A stretch of 38,165 bases of DNA from Leeuwenhoekiella parthenopeia (GTDB lineage Bacteria > Bacteroidota > Bacteroidia > Flavobacteriales > Flavobacteriaceae), in the NCBI RefSeq assembly GCF_020782115.1, contig NZ_JAJGMW010000034.1, positions 1-38,165 of the forward strand. The letters run 5' to 3'. Each line of letters starts with the position of its first letter. Position 1 is the first letter of the stretch. This document shows positions 7,288 to 15,082 of the stretch, in pieces. The translations under genes and the position numbers were made by a program. The notes below the pieces were generated by a model, which saw only the letters and a program-made list of their open reading frames with translations, was not told the origin of the DNA and ran no database searches.

Positions 7288-9384
7288 TTAACGCACAAAT
7301 GCGTTTGCCATACCACCGTCTACATTTATGGTATTTCCGGTGCTTTTAAGCAGGATACCCACGCAGGCAAAAACGCCGTCTGCGATATCGTCCGGAAGGA
7401 TGATTTCGTTAAGGAGGTTGCGTTTGGCATAGTGAGCAGGCAGGTCTTTGACTTCAATGCCATAGGCTTTGGCACGACCTTCGGCCCAGGCGCCTTCCCA
7501 GATTTTACTGCCTACGATAACCCCATCGGGATTAACGGTGTTTACGCGTATTTTTTCTTCACCCAGTTCGGCGGCTAATAGACGCGTCATGTGTTGCTGC
7601 GCAGCTTTGGCAGTGCCATAACCCACGTTGTTAGGTCCTGAAACCAATCCGTTTTTACTGGCAATATTCACAATATCACCGCCCAGGCCTTGCTTGCGCA
7701 TTACGGCAACCCCTTCCTGAGCCATTAAAAACTGACCTTTTACGAGTACGTTTTGAAGCAAATCCCAGTCTTTTTGGGTGGTTTCCTCTAAAGGTTTAGA
7801 GATTGCGAGTCCGGCTGAATGAATGACGATATCTACCCCGCCAAACTCCAGACAGGCTTTTTTATAGGCTTCTTTAATGGCTTCCTCGCTGGTTACATCG
7901 CACACCGCACCGGTAACCTGATCTTTTTTGTACGTAGCGACGGCTTCGTCTAAAGCTTCCTCGCTCATATCGGTAAGTACCACGTTAGCCCCTTCGGCAA
8001 CCAGCTTATCGGCGATGGCTTTACCAATACCTCCGGCAGCACCGGTAACGATGGCTACTTTTCGCGAAAGCGGTTGCTCCTTCGGCATACGCTGTAGTTT
8101 CGCTTCTTCAAGCAACCAATATTCAATATCAAAAGCTTCCTGACGCGGTAAGGAGGTATAGCTGGTAATGGCTTCGGCACCGCGCATCACGTTGATCGCG
8201 TTGATGTAGAATTCGCTGGCTACCCGGGTCGTTTGTTTATTTTTCGCGAAGCTAAACATACCCACACCCGGATAAATGATGATTACGGGATTGGGATCGC
8301 GCATCGCGGGGCTGTTGTCATGTTTACAGCTTTCGTAGTAGGCTTTGTATTCTTCGCGGTATTTTTCAAAGGCAGGATTGAGCTGGTCTAAAACCGCCTG
8401 AGTGTCATCGAGATCAGCGTCTTTATCAAGCTCTAATACCAAAGGTTGAATTTTGGTACGCAAGAAGTGATCGGGGCAGGAGGTACCCATAGGTGCCAGA
8501 CGCTGCAGATCGTTGCTGTTTATAAACTGAAGTACGGTATCACTATCTGTAAAATGGCCTATCATTCGGCTTTCTGAAGAAGCGAGGCCGCGCAGGAGTG
8601 GCATCAGTTTGGCAGCCTGATCCCTGCGTTTTTCCGCCGGGAGGCTTTCAATTTTTTGTCCGCCAAAAACGCTTCCGTTTTCTTTTACCTTTTTCTCGAT
8701 ATAGGCTGAAGCCGTCTCGATTACTTCAAGGCTGTTGATGTAGCATTCATAGGAGGTGTCGCCCCAGGTAAAAAGACCATGGCTTCCCAAAACGATACCG
8801 CGTATACCCGGATTTTCGTTCAGGCATTTTTCAAGCTGAAGACCCAGGTCAAAACCGGGACGTTGCCAGGGCACCCAGCCCATGGTCTCTCCCCAGATTT
8901 CTTTGGTAACGCGCTCGCTGTCTTCTGCGGCAGCAATTGCGATCAGCGCATCGGGATGCAGGTGATCTATATGTTTAAAGGGTAAAAGGCCGTGGAGTGG
9001 CGTATCTATAGACGGGGCTTTAGAATCCAGATCGTAGATGCAGTGGTTGAAAAGGCCCACCATACGGTCTTCATCTTCCAGACCGCCGTAAACGTTCTTT
9101 AAATTTCTAAGGCGTTCGGTGTACAACCCGGCAATTCCTGCGCGGGTGAGTGTGCCAATGTCCCCGCCGGAGCCTTTAACCCACATAACTTCCACATCTT
9201 CGTTGGTGAGCGGGTCTTTTTCTATGGTTTTACAACTGGTATTGCCACCACCGTAATTGGTAATGCGTAAATCTGCCCCTAAAATATTAGAGCGGTATAA
9301 AAAGAGCGCAACCTGGTCATCTCCCAATTCTGCGGCTTTTTGCTCATTCCAAAGGTAGTTTACGTGAGTAAAGGTTTTTTCCAT
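7288..9384 (-). CDS. rhaE: Bifunctional L-rhamnulose-1-phosphate aldolase / L-lactaldehyde dehydrogenase
   Basis: This 698-residue fusion enzyme splits L-rhamnulose-1-phosphate into DHAP and L-lactaldehyde, then oxidises the aldehyde to L-lactate with NAD+. The N-terminal class II aldolase/adducin domain (about 20-400) holds histidines in HIDHLHPD (His141, His143) and GSHG (His202) as probable zinc ligands. The C-terminal short-chain dehydrogenase domain (about 440-698) has TGAAGGIG at 447-454, Ser576, and the YxxxK pair Tyr589/Lys593. The ATG at 9384 was preferred; an in-frame ATG at 9432 would add 16 residues and leave no room for the -7 box at 9415-9422. It is the first gene of the operon. 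The assignment to rhamnose rather than fucose follows from the adjacent rhaI. Confidence 0.92.
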   Translation of the reverse strand: MEKTFTHVNYLWNEQKAAELGDDQVALFLYRSNILGADLRITNYGGGNTSCKTIEKDPLTNEDVEVMWVKGSGGDIGTLTRAGIAGLYTERLRNLKNVYGGLEDEDRMVGLFNHCIYDLDSKAPSIDTPLHGLLPFKHIDHLHPDALIAIAAAEDSERVTKEIWGETMGWVPWQRPGFDLGLQLEKCLNENPGIRGIVLGSHGLFTWGDTSYECYINSLEVIETASAYIEKKVKENGSVFGGQKIESLPAEKRRDQAAKLMPLLRGLASSESRMIGHFTDSDTVLQFINSNDLQRLAPMGTSCPDHFLRTKIQPLVLELDKDADLDDTQAVLDQLNPAFEKYREEYKAYYESCKHDNSPAMRDPNPVIIIYPGVGMFSFAKNKQTTRVASEFYINAINVMRGAEAITSYTSLPRQEAFDIEYWLLEEAKLQRMPKEQPLSRKVAIVTGAAGGIGKAIADKLVAEGANVVLTDMSEEALDEAVATYKKDQVTGAVCDVTSEEAIKEAYKKACLEFGGVDIVIHSAGLAISKPLEETTQKDWDLLQNVLVKGQFLMAQEGVAVMRKQGLGGDIVNIASKNGLVSGPNNVGYGTAKAAQQHMTRLLAAELGEEKIRVNTVNPDGVIVGSKIWEGAWAEGRAKAYGIEVKDLPAHYAKRNLLNEIILPDDIADGVFACVGILLKSTGNTINVDGGMANAFVR

Positions 9385-9414
9385 TTTCTTAGTATAGATT
9401 AAAGCGTCGGATTT

Positions 9415-9422
9415 CAAAACTA
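9415..9422 (-). promoter_or_regulatory. Probable -7 box of the rhamnose operon promoter
   Basis: TAGTTTTG fits the Bacteroidota -7 consensus TAnnTTTG and ends about 30 bp before the rhaE ATG. No TTTG is seen 19-21 bp upstream. That region is instead occupied by the candidate operator at 9443-9461, so expression may depend on the regulator. Confidence 0.5.
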
Positions 9423-9442
9423 GGTGCTTCACTGATTTTAGG

Positions 9443-9461
9443 CATCCTGTGCTGTACTGTA
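9443..9461. promoter_or_regulatory. Candidate operator of the GntR-type regulator, site 1
   Basis: CATCCTGTGCTGTACTG at 9443-9459 matches the reverse complement of 10577-10593 at 15 of 17 positions. Both copies flank the regulator gene, one in front of rhaE and one in front of the first esterase gene. This copy covers the expected -33 region of the rhaE promoter. Confidence 0.5.
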
Positions 9462-9523
9462 TGAATAATCTTTAGAGAAGCCTATCTTTTATATACATTT
9501 ACCGAAGTTAAAAAATTCCCAAT

Positions 9524-10570
9524 ATGGCTCAGGGCTTTACGATAGACATAAACGAAGATTCGAGAATACCCAAGTATAAGCAGATTGTAGACTCTATGAT
9601 TAATGACATCGCCAACGGAAGGTTGAAGGTGGGAGAGAAGATTCCGTCTATCAACGAACTGAGCGAAGCCGCATACCTAAGTCGGGATACAGTTGAAAAA
9701 GCGTATAAAATCCTCAAGGAGCGCAAGGTGATCATTTCGGTAAAAGGGAAGGGGTATTACACCGCCAAGACCGATCTGATTTCTAAAATCAATGTATTCT
9801 TTCTCATAAACAAACCCAGTTCGTACAAGATGATGATCTACAATCATTTTGTGAATGCGATGGGGGTTAATGCGCATGTAAACCTGTTTATTTATCATTG
9901 CGAAGAATCGCTTTTTATCAATGCGATCGAGAAAAATATAGGTGCTTACAACTACTATGTGATTATGCCGCATTTTAAAGATGGCGATCTCAATCACCTG
10001 AGCTTTACGCCGCAGGTTTTGAAAGCAATCGAACTGATTCCCAAAGATCAGCTGCTTATGGTAGACAATACCAAGCCTGAAATCAAAGGAAATTACGGAG
10101 CCATTTATCAGGATTTTAAAGAGGATATCTATCAGGCCCTGGAAGAAGGCATTGAGAAGCTTAAGAAATACGACCGCCTGATTCTGGTTTATCCTTCAAA
10201 GAGCATTCACCCGTATCCCAGACGCATTGTTCACGGCTTTAAGTTTTTCTGCCAGAAGTACAATTTTGATTTTGAGGTGCTTGATGAGATCTATGAGGAT
10301 ATGGAATTTGAACGTAAAGACGTCTACATCACCATCGAAGAGATGGATCTGGTAAACCTGATGCGTCAAATCCGCGCGCGTAATCTGACTTTGGGTACCG
10401 ATATTGGGGTGATTTCCTATAACGAAACTCCCTTAAAAGAGTTGCTGGGCATCACGGTCATCAGTACCGATTTTAAGGCCATGGGTGAGACCGCCGCTTA
10501 TATGATTCTGAAGAACAAAAAAGAACGGGTTAAAAACGTGTTTAGGTATATCGAGCGCAACTCGGTTTAA
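9524..10570 (+). CDS. GntR-family transcriptional regulator with sugar-binding-like effector domain
   Basis: The 348-residue protein begins with a GntR winged helix-turn-helix (about 14-80; recognition region PSINELSEAAYLSRDTVEKA at 41-60). A LacI/periplasmic-binding-protein-like domain (about 85-345) follows, in place of the FCD or UTRA domains more usual in GntR proteins. Regulators of this build in Bacteroidota control sugar operons by binding a sugar or sugar phosphate. It is divergent from rhaE, with 139 bp between the start codons, and lies upstream of the esterase / GH2 genes. It very likely controls both sides, perhaps through the paired sites at 9443 and 10577. Whether it represses or activates cannot be read from the sequence. 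Confidence 0.87.
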   Translation: MAQGFTIDINEDSRIPKYKQIVDSMINDIANGRLKVGEKIPSINELSEAAYLSRDTVEKAYKILKERKVIISVKGKGYYTAKTDLISKINVFFLINKPSSYKMMIYNHFVNAMGVNAHVNLFIYHCEESLFINAIEKNIGAYNYYVIMPHFKDGDLNHLSFTPQVLKAIELIPKDQLLMVDNTKPEIKGNYGAIYQDFKEDIYQALEEGIEKLKKYDRLILVYPSKSIHPYPRRIVHGFKFFCQKYNFDFEVLDEIYEDMEFERKDVYITIEEMDLVNLMRQIRARNLTLGTDIGVISYNETPLKELLGITVISTDFKAMGETAAYMILKNKKERVKNVFRYIERNSV

Positions 10571-10576
10571 AAAAAT

Positions 10577-10593
10577 CAGAACAGTACAGGATG
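10577..10593. promoter_or_regulatory. Candidate operator of the GntR-type regulator, site 2
   Basis: This 17-bp sequence is, in reverse complement, CATCCTGTACTGTTCTG. It differs from site 1 at two positions. It lies just after the regulator stop codon and 53 bp before the esterase start. Confidence 0.45.
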
Positions 10594-10645
10594 GTATAAC
10601 GGGCACAGCTTTGTATTTTCCGTTTTCTAATATCATTTTGAATTT

Positions 10646-11926
10646 ATGAAAACATTCATTTTCGGGTTTCTTTTCAGTTTTTCTGTGCTTAATGCGCAGG
10701 ATGCAATGGATTACCATTTTGTTTTTGGTACCGAAACAGACGCAGAAAAAGCTACCGGGATTTCTACTGCACTTCCCTATCAGCCGGATACGGGCTATGG
10801 TTTTGACTTTGGAACAGCCTATCGCGTAACTCAGCATAGTGCAGGTTTTTCGGCAACTGCACCGGTTTATTTTTCGGTTGATGTACCTGAGGGGATTTAC
10901 ACGGTGAGTCTTGTTCTTTCCGGAAAGGATACCGAAATGACGCTCAAGGCCGAATCAAAGCGGCTCTTTGCTGCCCGGGAACCGATTAACACGGATGATT
11001 CAATTACTAAAACTTTTACCGTTGCCGTTTTCTATCCCGAAATTTCTGAAAGCTATAAAGTTGGACTTAAAGATCGGGAGCAGGGCACGCTAGACTGGGA
11101 TCATAAGCTTACACTAGAATTCCTGGGAGACATTGTTATCCACGAGATCCATATTGAGCCTTCACGCAAAACCCGCACCTTATTTTTAGCCGGTGATTCT
11201 ACGGTAACCAATCAGGATGTGGAGCCATGGGCTTCCTGGGGACAGTTTATTACGGCTTATTTGACCGATGAGATCGCCGTGTCCAACCAGGCTTCGTCAG
11301 GAGCTTCGCTGGCCTCTTTTAACGGAAGCCGTTTCGATAAAATTTTAAGTCAGCTTAAACCCGATGATTTTGTCATCATCGAGTTTGGGCATAATGACGA
11401 AAAGATCAAAGGCGAAGGCAACGGCGCCTGGGGATTGTATACCAATTTATTGACCGATTTTATAAGCCGCATTCGCGAAAAGCAGGGCATTCCCATCCTG
11501 ATTACGCCCACCCAGCGCAGGGCTTTTGAAGGTGCCAAACTGAAAGAAACCCACGGCGATTTTCCCGATGCGATGCGGAAGGTGGCGCAACGGGAAGAGG
11601 TTGCGCTCATCGATTTAACCCGTATGAGTACTGCGATGTACGAGGCCTGGGGACCCGAAGCATCCCGGAAGGCTTTTGTACAGTATCCCGCCAATTATTT
11701 TCCCGCGCAGCGCGAAGCTTTGGAAGACAATACGCATTTCAGCAATTTTGGGGCTAACGAACTCGCTCTGGCGGTAATTCACGCCCTTCGCCAAACCGAT
11801 CATCCCTTAAAAAACTACATTCGAAGCGACGCACCGGCATATAACCCCGGTCAACCTAATGAAGCGGGCTCATACCACATTCCGCTGAGCAGTCGTTTTG
11901 AACTGCAAAAACCCGATGGTAATTAA
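10646..11926 (+). CDS. Secreted SGNH acetylesterase, rhamnogalacturonan acetylesterase-like (CE12)
   Basis: The 426-residue protein starts with a signal peptide (cleavage probably after LNAQ at 15-18). A beta-rich N-terminal domain of about 150 residues follows, and then an SGNH hydrolase domain from about 177. Catalytic blocks are visible: GDS at 183-185 with Ser185, GHND at 248-251, and the Asp361/His364 pair in EDNTHFSN. Rhamnogalacturonan acetylesterases remove acetyl groups from galacturonate so that backbone enzymes can work. The rhamnose genes next door support that substrate. Its stop codon lies 10 bp before the GH2 start chosen here, so the two are probably cotranscribed. A candidate operator lies 53 bp upstream. 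Confidence 0.85.
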   Translation: MKTFIFGFLFSFSVLNAQDAMDYHFVFGTETDAEKATGISTALPYQPDTGYGFDFGTAYRVTQHSAGFSATAPVYFSVDVPEGIYTVSLVLSGKDTEMTLKAESKRLFAAREPINTDDSITKTFTVAVFYPEISESYKVGLKDREQGTLDWDHKLTLEFLGDIVIHEIHIEPSRKTRTLFLAGDSTVTNQDVEPWASWGQFITAYLTDEIAVSNQASSGASLASFNGSRFDKILSQLKPDDFVIIEFGHNDEKIKGEGNGAWGLYTNLLTDFISRIREKQGIPILITPTQRRAFEGAKLKETHGDFPDAMRKVAQREEVALIDLTRMSTAMYEAWGPEASRKAFVQYPANYFPAQREALEDNTHFSNFGANELALAVIHALRQTDHPLKNYIRSDAPAYNPGQPNEAGSYHIPLSSRFELQKPDGN

Positions 11927-11936
11927 ACAACGCATT

Positions 11937-14783
11937 ATGCACAAGTTTCTTCACGTTCTCATTCTCGCCGGCCTAAGCTTTACGTGTGCCAGGGCTCAGG
12001 AAACCCATAAAATCTGGCTGTCAGGAACCGACTTTGAACATCCCAAAACCTGGGATTTTAAAGTTTCAGCAGGAGCCAACAGCGGGAGCTGGAGCACGAT
12101 CGAAGTCCCTTCTCAATGGGAATTGCAGGGTTTCGGTGAGTATACCTATGGTCGCTGGTATAAAGAACTGGAACAGGACGAGCCCAGCAAAGAAGAAGGT
12201 CTTTATAAGCTAAAGTTTGAAGTTCCCGCTTCTGCGAAAGGCAAAAGGATATCCATTCACTTTGGCGGCGTAATGACCGATACCGAAGTGAAAGTCAATG
12301 GTAAGGTCGTGGGGCCGAAGCATCATGGTGGGTTTTACGAGTTTGACTACGACATAAGCCCTTTTGTAAAGCCGGGAGCTGAAAATCTGCTGGAGGTTCA
12401 CGTGTGGAAGCATTCTGAAAATGGAAGTGTAAATAACGCAGAGCGGAAGGCAGACTGGTGGCTTTTTGGCGGGATTTACCGTTCCGTCTGGCTTGAGATC
12501 AAGCCTAAAACCCATATCGCTCACGTCGCCGTAGATCCCCAAATGAATGGGAGCCTAAAGGCCGTTTTAAAATTATCAAATCCTTCTAAGAACCTTCTTG
12601 TAAGTGCTACAATCACTCCGCTTACGGGAGAGGCTGAAACCTTTGAAGCTCAAAGCCGGAAGCTGAGCGGGAAACCGGAAGAAACACTCGAGTTTAACTG
12701 GGAAGGCGTTAAAACCTGGGATCCCGAAAACCCCAATCTGTATGTCCTGACCCTGCAGCTGCAGGAAAACGGGAAAACCATTCACGAAGTAACCCAACGC
12801 ATCGGTTTTCGCACGCTTGAGTTTAGAAAACGCGACGGCATTTACGTGAACGGCACCAGGATCAAAATGAAAGGCATCAACCGCCACAGCTTTTGGCCGG
12901 AAAGCGGTCGCAGTACCAGCAAGCGCATCAGCATTATGGATGTAAACCTGATTAAGGACATGAATATGAATGCCGTGCGTTTTCACTATCCGCCGGACGA
13001 TCATTTCTTGGAAGTGGCCGATTCGCTAGGGCTTTTTGTGCTTGACGAACTCGCAGGCTGGCAGAATCCGTATGAAACCGAAACCGGAAAAAAACTGATC
13101 AGGGAAATGGTGGAGCGCGATGTGAATCATCCTTCAATCATCATTTGGGATCAGGGCAACGAAGGCGGCTGGAACTACGAACTGGATGGGGAATTCAATA
13201 AACACGATCCGCAAAACCGCATTGTGATTCATCCCTGGGCTGATTTTGACGGTTGGGATACGCATCATTATCCCACGTATCTTACGGGTGTACACCGTTT
13301 TGGTAACGGGGAGAACGTATTTTTTCCTACCGAATTTATGCACGGGACTTACGATAACGGCATTGGTGCAGGTCTCAAGGATTTTTGGGAACATTACAGC
13401 GAGAGTCCGCTGTTTGCAGGCGGTTTTATGTGGGTATTTAGCGATGAAGCCGTTTTGCGTACCGACTGGACCGGAGATGAAAAATTTGATTCTAAAGGCA
13501 ATCTGGCGGCAGATGGCGTTTTGGGGCCGCACCGGGAAAAGGAAGGCAGTTTTTTTGCGGTAAAGGAAATCTGGTCACCGGTGCAGTTTAAGCCCAAAGC
13601 GATCACCGAAACCTTTGACGGCAGCTTTTTGGTCACAAACGATTATTTATTTAGCAATCTGAATACGGTCACGATGAACTATCGGGTAATTCAGGCCGAT
13701 CCCAAAGCTTTATATCAACCGGGAACAAAAACCCGGGTGGTTGATTCGGGAAGCATTGAAGTTCCTGATGCAGAACCCGGGGAAACCCGAAAATTACAGA
13801 TACCGGTATCACCCGACTTTTTCTACGGCGACTGGCTGGAGATTACGGCTACAGACAGCCATGGGCGCGAACTCTACACCTGGACCTGGCCAATACATAA
13901 AGCTGATTATTTTGCCGAAAAGCTTATGTATAAAGGGGAAGGCAACAAGGCTGCAACCGGCATTCGCGAGGGTAATATTGTCACATTAAGTGCAGGTGAA
14001 CTAAGCCTGAAGCTGGATGCTCAAACCGGTTACATCACCGAAATTAAAGATGGAGATCGTTTGGTTCCTTTTGTGAATGGGCCACAGCCCATAGGGATGA
14101 AAGCCGAAGTTGAAAAACTAGTTCTGAGTCAGGAGGGTCAACATGCCGTTTGCCGGATAGATTATAACGGCGGCATCGATCACATTACCTGGACGATGTA
14201 TCCCGATGGCCGGGTGCATATGGAGCTGATTGCCCTTAAAAATGCGGGTAGAAACAGCGGTTTTGATGGTGCTTTTTATGAGGGTGATATCGATCAGTTT
14301 GGGATCAGCTTTGACTTTCCGGAAGAAGGAGTTGAGGGCATTACGCTTTTTGGCCGCGGACCCTATCATACCTGGCGCAACCGTTTGCAGGGTATCGAAA
14401 CCGGAATCTGGGAAAAGGAATACAACACCACGATCACCGGAGAAAGTTTTGAAAACCTGATTTATCCTGAGTTTAAAGGCTATTATGCCAATTTTTTGGC
14501 GGGGAATTTACAGGCCGGTGACAACAGTTTTAAAGTATTTAGCGAAAGCGATAAATTGTTTTTACGCTTATTTACGCCTGATGAAGCCAAAAACGGATTT
14601 AAAGGCAGTCATTTTCAGCCACGATTTCCAAAAGGAAACCTTTCGTTTATGTATGAGATTTCGGGAATGCGGGCTTTTAAACCTTTGGAACAACAAGGCC
14701 CCAGCAGTCAGCCTTCTAACATTCGCATCAAAAGCGGCGATGACGGCATCTCGATGAAGCTGTGGTTTGATTTTAGGAAGTAG
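11937..14783 (+). CDS. Secreted glycoside hydrolase family 2 enzyme, beta-galactosidase-like
   Basis: The 948-residue protein has a signal peptide (MHKFLHVLILAGLSFTCARA). In order follow a sugar-binding jelly roll, an Ig-like domain (to about 285), a TIM barrel (about 290-555), a beta domain, and a C-terminal domain like the small chain of beta-galactosidase (about 680-945). The acid/base is Glu409 in WDQGNEGG and the nucleophile is probably Glu466 in PTEFMHG. I chose the ATG at 11937 because it gives a clean signal peptide; an in-frame start at 11898 would overlap the esterase gene. In this context it would remove beta-linked galactose or a uronic acid from rhamnogalacturonan side chains. 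GH2 specificity cannot be fixed from sequence. A run of heptad repeats begins directly after its stop codon. Confidence 0.87.
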   Translation: MHKFLHVLILAGLSFTCARAQETHKIWLSGTDFEHPKTWDFKVSAGANSGSWSTIEVPSQWELQGFGEYTYGRWYKELEQDEPSKEEGLYKLKFEVPASAKGKRISIHFGGVMTDTEVKVNGKVVGPKHHGGFYEFDYDISPFVKPGAENLLEVHVWKHSENGSVNNAERKADWWLFGGIYRSVWLEIKPKTHIAHVAVDPQMNGSLKAVLKLSNPSKNLLVSATITPLTGEAETFEAQSRKLSGKPEETLEFNWEGVKTWDPENPNLYVLTLQLQENGKTIHEVTQRIGFRTLEFRKRDGIYVNGTRIKMKGINRHSFWPESGRSTSKRISIMDVNLIKDMNMNAVRFHYPPDDHFLEVADSLGLFVLDELAGWQNPYETETGKKLIREMVERDVNHPSIIIWDQGNEGGWNYELDGEFNKHDPQNRIVIHPWADFDGWDTHHYPTYLTGVHRFGNGENVFFPTEFMHGTYDNGIGAGLKDFWEHYSESPLFAGGFMWVFSDEAVLRTDWTGDEKFDSKGNLAADGVLGPHREKEGSFFAVKEIWSPVQFKPKAITETFDGSFLVTNDYLFSNLNTVTMNYRVIQADPKALYQPGTKTRVVDSGSIEVPDAEPGETRKLQIPVSPDFFYGDWLEITATDSHGRELYTWTWPIHKADYFAEKLMYKGEGNKAATGIREGNIVTLSAGELSLKLDAQTGYITEIKDGDRLVPFVNGPQPIGMKAEVEKLVLSQEGQHAVCRIDYNGGIDHITWTMYPDGRVHMELIALKNAGRNSGFDGAFYEGDIDQFGISFDFPEEGVEGITLFGRGPYHTWRNRLQGIETGIWEKEYNTTITGESFENLIYPEFKGYYANFLAGNLQAGDNSFKVFSESDKLFLRLFTPDEAKNGFKGSHFQPRFPKGNLSFMYEISGMRAFKPLEQQGPSSQPSNIRIKSGDDGISMKLWFDFRK

Positions 14784-14960
14784 ATGTTAGACCAAAGATT
14801 TTAGATGAAAGACAATAGAGAAAAGAATATAGAAATACGAAATACGAAACACGTTTTTAAATAAGCCTACACTAACGGTAGCAGGAGAACTCAATGGTAA
14901 TAGGAAATTAGAATGCAGGATTCAGAATTCAGAATTCAGAATGATGAATGCTGAGTAAAG
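14784..14960 (+). repeat. Two arrays of degenerate 7-bp direct repeats
   Basis: The first array (14784-14853) starts at the base after the GH2 stop codon. It holds ten consecutive heptads, all beginning with A and ending in G, with the last three close to AAATACG. The second array (14891-14960) holds ten heptads, all ending in G, with consensus AATTCAG and variants such as AATGCAG and AATGCTG. Spacing is exact in both, although the heptads differ in sequence. No coding potential is apparent. Confidence 0.75.
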
Positions 14961-15019
14961 CGTGGGATGTCTATTAACGATTAAACGATTCAGCAATTCG
15001 ACCATTTATTTTTCTTTAG

Positions 15020-15060
15020 CGAACACCGAACACCGAACACCGAACACCGAACACCGAACA
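15020..15060 (+). repeat. Perfect heptamer tandem repeat CGAACAC
   Basis: The unit CGAACAC is repeated 5.9 times without mismatch. It ends one base before the upstream candidate start (15062) and about 22 bp before the preferred start of the double esterase gene. It is therefore in its leader, where copy-number change would alter spacing. The rest of the gap (14961-15019) shows no clear signal. Confidence 0.85.
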
Positions 15061-15082
15061 AATGATTACAAAACACAGAAGA

